Positions 46,801-57,869 are shown, counted from the first letter of the stretch. The stretch is DNA of 64,000 bases from Allolobophora icterica (GCA_963556255.1 OY744607.1:2070937-2134936), one strand, 5' to 3'. Notes: generated from the sequence alone by a model not told the origin. A program made the numbers and translations.

Positions 46801-48165
46801 CATCCAAAGTAATTGACCAATCTGGACTCCTTCCTGCTAATCAATCAGGCTTTAGGGCTCATCATTCTACTGAGACTGCTCTCCTCTCTCTCCTCTCTGA
46901 AATCTACTCTGCTGTTGACAGGGCTGAACTTAGCCTCTTGGCTCTTTTCGATGTTTCTGCAGCCTTTGATATGGTAGATCATAGTATTCTCCTTCAGCGT
47001 CTTGAGACTTCATATGGGTTGCAGGGCCTTCCTCTTTGCTGGTTTCGATCATATATGTCTGAACGAACCCAAATGATTATATCGGGCGACTCTAGAACAA
47101 AATGGATTCACATTAAGCTGGGCGTTCCTCAAGGCTCTGTACTTGGTCCTTTACTCTTTATTCTCTACACGGCTGACATTCCTTCTCTTTTCCCACTCTC
47201 GGGAGCTACTGGTCATATCTTTGCTGATGATGTGCAAGCTTTTGTCCATGGGTCTCCTTTATCTCAATTGCACTTAGTTGAGCGTATTGAGTCTCTATCT
47301 AAGTCTCTCCATTCCTGGATGTCCTCAAATCGTCTCTGTCTTAATGCCTCCAAAACCCAGTTCATTTGGTTTGGCTCCCGTCAACAGTTGCTTAAGATTG
47401 ATTTTGCCCTCCTCTTGGAAATCTTCCCTCACTACTCCTTTTCATCAAGTGTACGTGATCTAGGTGTTACGCTTGATAGCTCTCTCTCCTTCAAAGATCA
47501 CATCTCTAACCTCACACGTGTTTCCTACTTCCACTTAAGGCGTCTCAGGGCTGTTCGACGATCTGTCTCTTCCTCTGTTTTCACAACGCTGGTCCATGCT
47601 TTCATTTGTTCCAGAATTGACTACTGCAATTCGCTTCTAATCGGTCTTCCTAAGGTTCGTCTCATGCCTCTGCAGTCAGTCCTAAATGCAGCTGCGAGAT
47701 TAATTGCCCGTCTGCCACGCTACTCACGCATTTCATCCTTCATGTTTGAGAAACTGCACTGGCTTCCTCTCTCTGCACGTATTAAGTTCAAAATCCTTAT
47801 TCTGGTGTCAAAGACACAGCGGGGTCTCGCCCCCAAATATTTAATTGATGTAATTCACCGGCCTCTTTCTGTCTCTTCGCATCGTCCACTTCGCTCCTCA
47901 AACAGATTTGACCTCTCAGTTCCTCATACTAGAACCTATGGCTCAGTCCCGATCTTTTGCCTCAATTGGTCCCTCTCTCTGGAATACACTGTCTCCTTCT
48001 ACTCGCTCTCAAATTTTAATAAGTAACCCCTCATCTTCTTTTGCTTTCCTCAAGACTTATTTCTTTTCTCTTGGCCTTGCGCACTGGGAGCGCCTCTGAA
48101 CGGTTCACCCTACTAGAGGCGCTTTATAAATGTTTAAATACAATACAATACAATACAATAATTCA
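46800..48165 (+). pseudogene. CR1/L2-like LINE, reverse transcriptase half, nearly intact
   Basis: 5'-truncated non-LTR element. In frame from about 46814 it shows the RT core motifs in order: LLPANQSGFRAHHSTETALL, LLALFDVSAAFDMVDH (motif A), LGVPQGSVLGPLLFILYTAD (motif B), GHIFADDVQAF (motif C, FADD) and the LNASKTQFIWFG region, then RIDYCNSLLIGLP and LHWLPLSARIKFKIL. A single frameshift near 47930 moves the end to SRSFASIGPSLWNTL...WERL and a stop at 48097-48099. The 3' UTR ends GAGGCGCTTTATAAATG with an (ACAAT)n tail. Endonuclease and ORF1 are missing. This 3' end matches many SINE ends in the window, so its family is a plausible source of their RT. Confidence 0.88.
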
Positions 48166-48359
48166 AATCTAAAGTTAATTGATTTTTATTAGTTAGTAAC
48201 ACTTTAACCTACTTAAGAAGGTCACTTAATGTGCTCTATTCACTCACTATATATACTACGCAGTTTTGTGGACTGGTGGAAAGGACGTAATCTGCAACAG
48301 TTCTCTGCCTCGCTGTATTACAAACTATATTATGCCCCATGATGTAGGATGTATACAAT

Positions 48360-48687
48360 GTATAATACCTGCGGGAATTGTGTCGCCCTACCTCGGGGGT
48401 TTTGCGGCGATCTGCTCTTCGCTCGGCTGACCAGGCCGAGCTCTTGGTCCCCCGCACGCGGACAGCCATTATGCAGCGCCGCTCTTTTTCGGTCGCTGGC
48501 CCCGCAACCTGGAATGGCCTTCCTGTTGCACTCCGCTTGGTCCCTACGACTCACACTACCTTGTTTCTTACAAACTTGAAAACTACTCACTACTCTCTTT
48601 AGCCGTGGTTGGACTAGGAGCGCTCCTGAGTTGATCACCTTGAAGAGGCGCTATATAAAAGCTCCTTAAGAATAATAATAATAATAA
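48360..48687 (+). pseudogene. LINE 3' end with (AAT)n tail, target of the LTR element
   Basis: Encodes a LINE C terminus (RSFSVAGPATWNGLPVALRL, ending LKTTHYSL and a stop) and the tail GAAGAGGCGCTATATAAAAG followed by (AAT)n. The LTR retrotransposon starts inside this tail; the tail continues at 54258. Confidence 0.75.
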
Positions 48688-49779
48688 TGTGGAAGTCTTG
48701 GCCCTTCCACCCCCTTTCTTTCATTTTGGACTCGGCCGTCCGGCTACGATGCATGCCTGCCTGCCTATGTCGATGCATGCCAGCCAGCCTCGGTGCCGGC
48801 CTGTGACGATACATGCCAGCCAGCCAGCCACGATACACGATACACGATACCCGCAGGTATCGATACACGATACACGATACTCGATACACGATACCCTGTA
48901 TCGATACACGATACACGATACACGATACACGATACACGATACACGATACCCGCAGGTATCGATACCCGATACACGATACTCGATACACGATACCTGTATC
49001 GATACACGATACACGATACACGATACCCGCAGGTATCGATACACGATACACGATACTCGATACACGATACCCTGTATCGATACACTATATAAGGAGAAGA
49101 CAAGGACAGTCAGCACGCACTTCGTCGGACTCACTCGGTCAGAGCACTGCGTCGGACGCACTCTGTCAGTCAGTCAGTCAGTCGGGGAAGACAGTCGGGG
49201 ACTCACTCACACGCGGACACGGTCGGAGGAAGGTGTCGTCGGAGTCACTTCGTCGGAGGAGAGGAAACAGTCGGCGCTCGACCGGAAAGGACACTCGAGC
49301 GGACGGGCGAACTTAGTCGTCGAGTAGCGAAGTTAGTCGTCGTCGGCGGTGACAAGTGCGTGGCGCTTCGGAAGCGATTGCGAGCTGGACTGGGATCCAC
49401 GTCGTCGCCTGGCGAACTTGGCGTCGCAAGCGTTGCGATACACGGACGGTAAAGCGTTGCGGTACATAAACTGTCAAGCGTTGCGATACACGGACTGTCA
49501 AGCGTGAGTAGCGAACGGTTTCATCTGCGAATTGTAGTGGCGGACAATCTTCTTCGGTAGAACTTGCGGTTTATTGTACATTGACGATTTGTAACTGTCA
49601 CTTGATTCACCCGACGGGTAGTCGGTTTGTTTTACATGAATAAAACGATTGAACTGAACCAGAGTCTGAAGCCTTCAGCTTGACTAAGTGAAGCCGAACC
49701 ACGGACATAGGAGTTGACACGCTGATACCTGGGAAGGGCCATCCTGGTCAGTAGCCTTGCCCCGGGTAGTTACGCTACA
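48688..49779 (+). repeat. 5' LTR with CGATACA array promoter
   Basis: From 48829 to 49084 the LTR is a CGATACA/CGATAC heptamer-hexamer array with six palindromic TATCGATA octamers (48858, 48899, 48957, 48997, 49034, 49075) and GATACCCGCAGGTATC inverted repeats. A TATA box TATATAA follows at 49086-49092, giving an expected start near 49115. AATAAA at 49639-49644 is the probable poly(A) signal, 136 bp before the LTR end. Confidence 0.93.
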
Positions 49780-49783
49780 AAAC

Positions 49784-49800
49784 TGGTACCAGAAGTGGGG
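49784..49800 (+). promoter_or_regulatory. Primer-binding site
   Basis: TGGTACCAGAAGTGGGG, four bases after the LTR end. The TGG start is as expected for pairing with a tRNA 3' CCA; the tRNA was not identified. Confidence 0.7.
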
Positions 49801-49888
49801 TTTTGTTGGATTCATTGCGAATTCTGGTTCTGTTCGTCGAGTCAAGAATTTTCGGATTTTACTACGTTGATCTACGGACTTCGGAAAA

Positions 49889-52612
49889 ATGGCTTTCGCT
49901 GATGAAGGGGAAACGGTACGAAATACGCTGCTCGATCTCGCTGATTCGTATACTGACTCTCCGTTTCGTTTGATGCCTGCGGTTAAAGATTCGAAGTCTG
50001 CGGGAAAGATTAAGTCTGATCGAAGTGGAGTTTTCCAGAGTATCGACTTCGATGCGTTAGAACCTGCGGTTACTGCCGACAGTGGAAGAAAAGAAGCGTC
50101 GGTCGTGAAGGAGACCTTATCGGACTCGCGATTGTTGGAGAACGTTGGAAACTTGTTCAGTCGTAAGATGACTTACATGAAGCCTGGAAAATTCGACGGG
50201 ACCGGGTCCCTCGAATCGTTTCTAGCTCAGTTTGAAGTGTGTGCCAGGCACAACCAGTGGTCGAATGTGGACAAAGTGGATTTTCTTCGTTGTGCGTTGG
50301 ACAAAGCAGCTACGCAGTTGTTGTGGGATTTCGGGGCCAAGTCCAATATCTCATACGAGCAACTCGTGGAAAGGTTACGCCAAAGATACGGAGCGGAAGG
50401 ACAAGCTGAAACGTTTCGTGCTCAGCTTTATTACAGACGTCAACGCTCGGATGAAAGTCTGAGTGATTTGCTCCATGACATTCGTCGGTTAGTCGTGTTG
50501 GCTTACCCCGTACCGTCCAACGAGACAACAGAAATAGTTGCACGCGATGCTTTTCTGGAGGCGATCAGAGACAGGGAGTTATCGTTGAAAGTCAGGGAGA
50601 GGGAGCCTAAGTCGATTGACGAGGCTTACCGCATGGCGTTACGCCTTGGTGCTTATCAGCAGATGGCTGATGCGGATGAACGACGTCGGCCTCCCAACCG
50701 AGTCCGAGGAACTCAGGGCGTCGATGTGAATGAACAGCTTCGGACGCAGCTGGACAGTTTCTTCGCAGCCCAGCGGAAGAGACAGGAAGAATTCGAGGAA
50801 AAGATTTCTCGTCAGTTGGAGGAGCTTCGGAAGTATCCTCCGGCATCCGTGGACGATGGTCAGGTCAATCGGAACGATGGAGCATCAGTACGCCGTCAAT
50901 CGTGTTTCAACTGTGGACGAGTCGGCCATTTTGCTCGGGAGTGCAGACAGCCACGCCGCTCTGGAGGTCAACGTCGGGACGGCGGGTCGACCAATTTCGA
51001 GGATCAGGCCACGGAAGAGACCGTGGTTACTAACCATACCACACGGGAACGACCTTTTACCTTGTCGAACAACGCTATCTACGTTCGGGCCACCATACAT
51101 CGACGGTCTCGTCTCTGTCTCATTGATACTGGGTCGGAGGTAAGCATCGTGCCTTCTTCTGATGTTGAGGGGCTGGAGTTGCAACGTACAACGAGGGTTT
51201 TGCTGGCTGCAAATGGTAGTTCGATCCGAGTCCTTGGGGAAATTAGTGTTCCGCTTAAGATTTGGCGTGGTTTTGAGATTGTAACCAATTTTCTTGTATC
51301 GGATCAGGTCTTTGAGCCCATGCTTGGTATGAATTGGTTGCGTGAGAATCGTTGTCGCTTGGGCTTTGGCAATGGTGCTCTTTTTGTTGGTCGGAGACGT
51401 ATTCCTTTGGTAAGAAGAGACGGTGCTTCTTGGTGTAGGCGCGTTGTGGTGGCCGAGGATGTGACTGTGCTCCCTCGTTCGCAAAGTAATGTTCTTGTTA
51501 AAACTGTGTATAGAGATTTGTCCGCAACGGCGCCGGCTTGGATGACGGAAGCGGCCGAGATTATGCCAGGGGTCCATGTTGCACGGGTGGTAGTCGATGA
51601 TAACATGGGATCATCGCAAGTGCGGATGGTTAATTTAGGAAAGGAGCCTGCTATGTTAGCTAGGGACTTGTTAATAGGAGAGTTGCACCCTGTAGAAGTT
51701 GCAGATGAGATGGTGGACAAGAAAGAGAAAATGGTTGTGTCGGATTCTCCCGTAATTGGTAAGTTGATGGAGGATCTTCCGGAGGATGTGCCTCGGGAGG
51801 CAAAAGAGGAGTTGAGAAATATTTTGGTGAAGTATGTTGATGTGTTTTCCTCTTCAGAGATGGATTTAGGGAGGACGTCGATATGCGAACATCGTATTGA
51901 GACGGGAACAGCACAACCTGTTAGACAACCTTTGAGGAGGCAACCTTTTTCTGGTCGAGCGACTGTTTATTTGGACGATGTTGTAATTTTTGGGATTTCC
52001 TATAGGATGGAAATGGTCCTCCGACGCTTACGTACCGCAAGTTTGAAGCTGAAGCCGGATGCAGGTCATATTTTGCGGCGGACGATTTGTTTCCTTGGAC
52101 ATATTGTGTCTGCTTCAGGGGTCGTGTTGGACCCGACCAAGGTCCAAGAGGTGGTTTCTTGGCCTACTCCGCAGCATCTGGGAGAGGTGAAGGCTTTCCT
52201 TGAGTTATGCGCTTATTATTGGAGATTTATTTCTGGATTTTCATGCCTTGTTGAGTCGCTGTTTGCTTTCGTTAAAAAGGGCAGAGCGTTTGTAGGCTGG
52301 TCCAAAGACGTGCAAAGTTTTTGCCAACGTTGTGAACCGTGCTGTCGCTATTGCCGTGGACAACCGCTTAAGCGTGGGCCGCTTAGGACGGCAGGGCGAT
52401 GGGAGGAAGCAGCGACAGATGGAGTAGAGACTGTCTCTACCCCAATCAGGTCGGATCTCGAGTCAGCTGCATCGGCGGCGGAGGCGAATAGGCCGCCTGG
52501 TAGGGCTAAAATTAGGCCAGCCGAAGCTGTGTCCTTATTTACTAGTCCCGCCGCGCTTGGGAGTGATAGACCACGGCGAGCCATTCGGAAACCAACGCGG
52601 TATCAGTCGTAG
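49889..52612 (+). CDS. Gag-protease-partial Pol polyprotein of the LTR element, 907 aa, deleted
   Basis: Starts at an ATG 110 bp after the LTR. Order: retrotransposon Gag core (about residues 85-250; KFDGTGSLESFLAQFE, LLWDF), zinc knuckle CFNCGRVGHFAREC (about 339), retropepsin motif LIDTGSEVSIV (about 413), then a linker and the start of RT. After QPLRRQPF (about 685) the sequence jumps to VYLDDVVIF, the YxDD box, so the RT fingers and half the palm are missing. A second jump near 803 leads from the RT connection (VKKGRAF) into the integrase zinc region (FCQRCEPC). A third near 828 leaves only a tail. RNase H and the integrase catalytic core are absent. All three joins keep the frame. The product could make Gag and protease but not DNA or integration functions; mobility would need another element. 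Confidence 0.9.
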   Translation: MAFADEGETVRNTLLDLADSYTDSPFRLMPAVKDSKSAGKIKSDRSGVFQSIDFDALEPAVTADSGRKEASVVKETLSDSRLLENVGNLFSRKMTYMKPGKFDGTGSLESFLAQFEVCARHNQWSNVDKVDFLRCALDKAATQLLWDFGAKSNISYEQLVERLRQRYGAEGQAETFRAQLYYRRQRSDESLSDLLHDIRRLVVLAYPVPSNETTEIVARDAFLEAIRDRELSLKVREREPKSIDEAYRMALRLGAYQQMADADERRRPPNRVRGTQGVDVNEQLRTQLDSFFAAQRKRQEEFEEKISRQLEELRKYPPASVDDGQVNRNDGASVRRQSCFNCGRVGHFARECRQPRRSGGQRRDGGSTNFEDQATEETVVTNHTTRERPFTLSNNAIYVRATIHRRSRLCLIDTGSEVSIVPSSDVEGLELQRTTRVLLAANGSSIRVLGEISVPLKIWRGFEIVTNFLVSDQVFEPMLGMNWLRENRCRLGFGNGALFVGRRRIPLVRRDGASWCRRVVVAEDVTVLPRSQSNVLVKTVYRDLSATAPAWMTEAAEIMPGVHVARVVVDDNMGSSQVRMVNLGKEPAMLARDLLIGELHPVEVADEMVDKKEKMVVSDSPVIGKLMEDLPEDVPREAKEELRNILVKYVDVFSSSEMDLGRTSICEHRIETGTAQPVRQPLRRQPFSGRATVYLDDVVIFGISYRMEMVLRRLRTASLKLKPDAGHILRRTICFLGHIVSASGVVLDPTKVQEVVSWPTPQHLGEVKAFLELCAYYWRFISGFSCLVESLFAFVKKGRAFVGWSKDVQSFCQRCEPCCRYCRGQPLKRGPLRTAGRWEEAATDGVETVSTPIRSDLESAASAAEANRPPGRAKIRPAEAVSLFTSPAALGSDRPRRAIRKPTRYQS

Positions 52613-53161
52613 TGGAGGCGCAACATAGGATTGTTGATCGGACTTTTTGAGATAATGGTTGTCACACGTTTTTCTGTTGCCTCTGCAGTTGATGTAGGCC
52701 CCTAATTGATGTTTCAGCGAGAAAGAGGAGTTTTCATCGCTGTTGATGTTACTCGAGAGTAGCAGTTTTGAATGCTTGTGTTGTTGACTAGGGACGTTGG
52801 GGTGATCATTGTCACAATTGTTTTCTGGGGTCTCTCAGCTACATTTGCTGTCGTTTTGCAAGAAACGGAGGATGTCTTGCGTGGCTGTTGTGGTTGCTCG
52901 GTTGTAGTGATGATGGTTGTCACGTCTTTTCTCTGAGTTGCATGTGTTGCCGTTCCTGTGTTGCACTGGTTGTCGTTGTAGCAGGAAACGGGAGATGTTT
53001 TCTCGCGCAATTGGGCGATGGTTGTCGTCGTTTTCTGGTGCCTTGGGCGTCGGGGAGCGTGTTGTCGGTATCCTGTTGTTCTTCGTTGTTGAGGTGGTGG
53101 TGGCAGTTTCTCTTGGACACACAAACGGAGGACTTTGTGTCTCATTTTGGTCGTGGGGGAG
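52613..53161 (+). other. LTR element 3' untranslated interior
   Basis: About 550 bp, GT-rich (TGTTGTGGTTGCTCGGTTG), with imperfect 50-70-bp duplications (GGAGGATGTCTTGC / GGGAGATGTTTTCTC). No ORF with a recognisable motif; an env gene is not seen. Ends in the purine tract next to the 3' LTR. Confidence 0.6.
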
Positions 53162-54256
53162 TGTGGAAGTCTTGGCCCTTCCACCCCCTTTCTTTCATTT
53201 TGGACTCGGCCGTCCGGCTACGATGCATGCCTGCCTGCCTATGTCGATGCATGCCAGCCAGCCTCGGTGCCGGCCTGTGACGATACATGCCAGCCAGCCA
53301 GCCACGATACACGATACACGATACCCGCAGGTATCGATACACGATACACGATACTCGATACACGATACCCTGTATCGATACACGATACACGATACACGAT
53401 ACACGATACACGATACACGATACCCGCAGGTATCGATACCCGATACACGATACTCGATACACGATACCTGTATCGATACACGATACACGATACACGATAC
53501 CCGCAGGTATCGATACACGATACACGATACTCGATACACGATACCCTGTATCGATACACTATATAAGGAGAAGACAAGGACAGTCAGCACGCACTTCGTC
53601 GGACTCACTCGGTCAGAGCACTGCGTCGGACGCACTCTGTCAGTCAGTCAGTCAGTCAGTCGGGGAAGACAGTCGGGGACTCACTCACACGCGGACACGG
53701 TCGGAGGAAGGTGTCGTCGGAGTCACTTCGTCGGAGGAGAGGAAACAGTCGGCGCTCGACCGGAAAGGACACTCGAGCGGACGGGCGAACTTAGTCGTCG
53801 AGTAGCGAAGTTAGTCGTCGTCGGCGGTGACAAGTGCGTGGCGCTTCGGAAGCGATTGCGAGCTGGACTGGGATCCACGTCGTCGCCTGGCGAACTTGGC
53901 GTCGCAAGCGTTGCGATACACGGACGGTAAAGCGTTGCGGTACATAAACTGTCAAGCGTTGCGATACACGGACTGTCAAGCGTGAGTAGCGAACGGTTTC
54001 ATCTGCGAATTGTAGTGGCGGACAATCTTCTTCGGTAGAACTTGCGGTTTATTGTACATTGACGATTTGTAACTGTCACTTGATTCACCCGACGGGTAGT
54101 CGGTTTGTTTTACATGAATAAAACGATTGAACTGAACCAGAGTCTGAAGCCTTCAGCTTGACTAAGTGAAGCCGAACCACGGACATAGGAGTTGACACGC
54201 TGATACCTGGGAAGGGCCATCCTGGTCAGTAGCCTTGCCCCGGGTAGTTACGCTAC

Positions 54257-54257
<1 letters not shown>
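53162..54257 (+). repeat. 3' LTR
   Basis: Copy of the 5' LTR with one extra CAGT unit in the GTCAGTCAGT run near 53640-53660. The CGATACA array, six TATCGATA sites, TATA box and AATAAA are all unchanged. Confidence 0.97.

Positions 54258-54351
<94 letters not shown>
54258..54351. repeat. (AAT)n tract, continuation of the LINE tail
   Basis: Pure ATA/AAT repeat directly after the 3' LTR; with the stretch at 48669-48687 it forms the pre-insertion tail of the LINE at 48360. Confidence 0.95.
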
Positions 54352-54354
<3 letters not shown>

Positions 54355-55140
54355 TTAATGCATGATGTACAGACAGGTTTCACTTTTATTTGCGAGTTCC
54401 CGCCAAATGATATTTTATATTTTCATTAAAAAAGGGCATAAAATTTTAGACGAAGTGTCCTGAAATTTTTAGCCTGATTTCCTTTAATGTACAAGCTTGT
54501 GGAAAATGTTAATAAGTCCACTCCTGATATCTGACCTCCAATCTTTGATTCTATGTGATCTGACCCCCAATCTTTCATTCTATGTTTTTTTTTAATCAAA
54601 AGTTTAACGTCATCATATGACATCACAGGTCGTTGACGACAATTCAATAGTATGTACAATACATTTAAAACAGAATTTACCGAGTCCAACAGACAACATT
54701 TAGAAGTGTCAAAACACCTTACGATGTTCCTATTAGTCATTTTTTTTACATCATGAATTATATATAATACACAGTTAATAATGTCAATGATACTTGTATT
54801 ATGAAAAGAAAATCTTTAGTGCACATTAAACAACATTTTGCATTAATTGTTATATAACATTCTGTTTTAACTCAATAGAACGTATAAATACTGGAAAAGA
54901 CCCCATTTTAAAGGTGTCCAATTTTGTTGGCAACTTCTGTAGCTATAAGCTTACCTTTGCGCCTAATGCGCAAATTCCGCAACGGACTTCTTTTCAGATT
55001 ATGTTTTATGAAAAGAATTTCCCTCTATCTTTAATTGCGAACTTCTCTATGAGAATTATGAATTTTTACGTGTTTCTGTATTAGAATGAAGGTACTGAAA
55101 TATAATTAAGGTACTGATAAACTAGTGTCGTAGGTCTACA
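54352..55140. other. No gene seen
   Basis: AT-rich. A 36-bp tandem duplication with core ATCTGACCTCCAATCTTTGA lies at 54528-54585. Confidence 0.5.
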
Positions 55141-55149
55141 GATAATAAA

Positions 55150-55720
55150 TTATTATGCACAGAAATTGATGTACACCAACGCCACTGTGGTGCGAGTCAA
55201 AACTCCGCCACTGCCCGTATTCAGGTAGTGCCGGTCCCAAACCTGGATCAAGGAGGGCGACGCCAGTCATCTTTGTTATGACGCAGCGTCATTTAACTGC
55301 AACTAACCAACTAATCGGAAAATTTATTCAATTTCAACGACCGTAGCAGCCACAAGACGACGCTATTAACACTGGAGCAAATTGTTCAGCCATATTAGAC
55401 ACCTTTTAAACGTGTTTCCTTTTTGCTATTTATAATTCACCTCCGTTCAATCGTAAGCGTAGTCGACTGCTTCTGCATAGAGTAAGATTGATGTCAACGG
55501 CCGTGGCTGCCACAATTTGTCGTTATAAAAACTGGATATTATTTTATTAACTGCAAATCGTTCAACTATATTCGACACCTTTTAAACGCGTTTCCTTTTT
55601 GCTACTTATACATCACTTGCTTTCAGTCGTAACTGTTCTCAGTTGGTTCATCTTAGAGTAAGATTGAATTAAACGGCAGTGGATGCCACAAGATTTCGTT
55701 AGAAGCAAGAGATAGCAATT
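55150..55720 (-). repeat. R1 end followed by ~170-bp satellite units, minus orientation
   Basis: 55200-55310 carries the GTAGTGCCGGTCCCAAACCT segment shared with 38970, 59475 and 62110. From 55320 three satellite units run on the minus strand (GACACCTTTTAAACG, GGCCGTGGCTGCCACAA). Confidence 0.75.
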
Positions 55721-55904
55721 TTTGCCATGGCAAAAAGTGTTTTTGCCGGGACGGTGGGAAAAAATATCCTTTATTAAACCAACTGCAATAACCCTAAAAA
55801 ACTTGCAACTGCAATTATTGGGACCATGACAAAGTCTTTAAAAATAACAATAATAAACAATGCTATGGTGCATTTTACTCGGTGTCAACATTTCTTTCTA
55901 CATA

Positions 55905-56585
55905 ATTACATAACATAACATAATTCTTTATTGTATCTCATCATAAATTGAACAAGACAGAGAATAGCAAATATACACAAAACACAAATGATGATTGAAT
56001 TTAACCAAAAAAATTATAAAAAAAGGAACAAATGCGTGTGGCAACTAGATGGGATACAATAGGGAGCTCCAGAAGGGACTATTGTCCCGCTTAGGAGGAA
56101 CCCCCAGGTAATAGCATCAGTGTCAATACATGACGATCCAGGCAAGTTAGCATCATCATTATAGAGCCTTAGCATAATTGGTCACAAGACCATTACAACC
56201 ATCATTAACGTAACATAAACGAAAGTATGCAGACTTAACTAGAGTTGACAAAAATATAACAAGAGAATAACAAAAAATGCAAGAGGAAAACAGCAAGAGA
56301 AACAAAGCTAGGAGAGCCCGGTGCATTATCATTAGTGATTCATTATATGCATTCTTAGTGATCTTTTGAAGGAATTAGTAGTTGACAAATTACGAATTTC
56401 CCATGGCAAATTGTTCCATATAATAGGACCCATGTACTTTATAGACTGCTTCCTATAGTTAGTACGAAAGCTTATCGGACGGAGGGTGTCCTTAGACCTA
56501 GTATTATGACTGTGAATATCCTTAGTGACAGTAAAGTATCTAGCAAAGCAAGATGGAAGGGAATTATGGGTGAATTGAAACATAT
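55905..56585 (-). pseudogene. LINE 3' region with HSHNTRSK motif
   Basis: The minus-strand ORF at 56583-56332 encodes an 83-aa LINE C terminus (FQFTHNSLPSCFARYF, DIHSHNTRSKD, WNNLPWEIRN). A 3' UTR with a TAAGCGGGACAATAGTCCC hairpin and a (TTATG)n tail runs to 55905. 5' truncated. Confidence 0.8.
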
Positions 56586-56587
56586 GC

Positions 56588-56902
56588 TCATAATGATATG
56601 ACAGTCATCAGTTTCTCGAAGTGCCAGTCAGCCAGTGTCACTATCAGTAGCAGCATAGCTTGAAATGTTGATAATGGTGTGACTGCCCATTTCATCACAG
56701 AGTAAATCAATGTTCTATCATCAGTGTCCAATGCATGAGTACCGCGAAGCATCCGGCAACAGAACACAAGCTTCGTTGCTGTTTCATTGTCCAGGCGGAT
56801 TCTAATCTTGTTGTGAATAAACCCAAAGTTTGAAAACATGCGTTCTATAGATGCAGAACTTGTTGGGGCTGACACCTTCCAAAACCATCCAGAAAACAAC
56901 AA
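56588..56902 (-). pseudogene. hAT transposase C-terminal dimerisation fragment
   Basis: The minus strand encodes SAPTSSASIERMFSNFGFIH and RIRLDNETATKLVFCCRM, the hAT C-terminal dimerisation domain motifs (SxxSERxFS, K.R..L). It ends abruptly next to the LINE 3' piece. Element ends were not found. Confidence 0.75.
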
Positions 56903-56965
56903 CTAAGTTAGCTAACCAACATATGGATTTAATGGATTTACATCGCCCCTATTAAAAATAAATGC

Positions 56966-57868
56966 AAGTATTGTACAGGGATCGGGTACAGGGCCAGTAC
57001 ATTTCATTACAATACTCTCTAAACTGAAACCGGTTAACCAAGGAAATAGAATCTTAAAATACGCCGATGACAGTTACTTGATGATACCTGCATCAAAAAC
57101 CCAAACAATTATGGAAGAACTAAACCATGTGGCTAATTGGGCTGAGACATGTAACTTAAAATTAAATCAGAGTAAGACACAGGAAATGCTTATAAGATCC
57201 AGAAGGGGTAGGGGTGTTCACGAGAAGATACCTGTTATACCAGGTATCTCTAGAGTGGAAGAAATGAGGGTGTTGGGTGTTACGTTTACTGAAACACTTG
57301 CGTTTGTTAAACACATTGACCGCGTCTGTTGCAGGGCAAGGCGGTTCCTCTATGCACTACGGGTGATGAAAGCCCACGGTCTTAAAGGCCCAAACGTCTT
57401 TGATGTGGTAAGGGCGACGACAGTGGCATGCATGCTATATGCAAGCCCCGCATGGTGGGGATTTGCATCCTGCAGCATGATAAAAATAAACTCCAAGCCA
57501 TTATAAACAAGATGTCTAGGCAGAGGTACCTGCCGGAGGGTGGGCCAACTTTTGACCAACTCTGTAGGAAAGCGGATTTCGGCCTTTTCACGGGGGTCTT
57601 AAACAACCCTGGTCATGTACTCCACAAATTGCTCCCACCCAAGAAACCTAAAAATTATGTTCTCCGACCTCGGTGTCACGATAGAGTGCTTACTCCTCTG
57701 GACAATAACATGAGGAAAAATTTCATTGGAAGAATGCTATATTCATATTGATTGTGATACTGTCGTTTTTTTTAAACAGTTGCATTATGTATTGTATCAT
57801 TTTATGCATGTACACTGGGGTGCTAATCTCTTGCAACCGGTTAATAAAGAAAATACTAACTTACTTAC
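56966..57868 (+). pseudogene. Jockey/CR1-like LINE, RT motif B to 3' end
   Basis: Begins at LQGSGTGPVHF (motif B), then LKYADDSYLM (motif C, YADD), LNQSKTQEML and the C-terminal region. One frameshift near 57475 moves from WWGFASCSM to KLQAIINKMSRQRYLPEGG, ending at 57751 (MLYSY). The 3' end has AATAAAGAAAATAC and a (TTAC)n tail. Same family as 45233-45900. Confidence 0.85.
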
Positions 57869-57869
57869 T

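Larger units (their letters stand above)
48688..54257 (+). mobile_element. Ty3/gypsy LTR retrotransposon, 5570 bp, internally deleted
   Basis: Two direct LTRs (48688-49779 and 53162-54257) of 1092 and 1096 bp that appear identical except for one extra CAGT unit, with TGT...ACA ends. A primer-binding site directly follows the 5' LTR and a purine tract GTGGGGGAG precedes the 3' LTR. The interior holds one gag-protease-partial-pol ORF. Insertion is in an (AAT)n tract, so the target duplication cannot be told from the repeat. LTR identity implies very recent insertion. Confidence 0.95.

Noticed and set aside
48635..49327. Frames of 100-212 codons reading DTRYTIHD or YRVSCIVYR repeats
   Set aside because: They are the CGATACA array of the LTR, open in several frames on both strands; repeated in the 3' LTR at 53.1-53.9 kb.
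50885..51577. 230-codon minus-strand frame
   Set aside because: It is antisense to the Gag-protease ORF and has no motif of its own.
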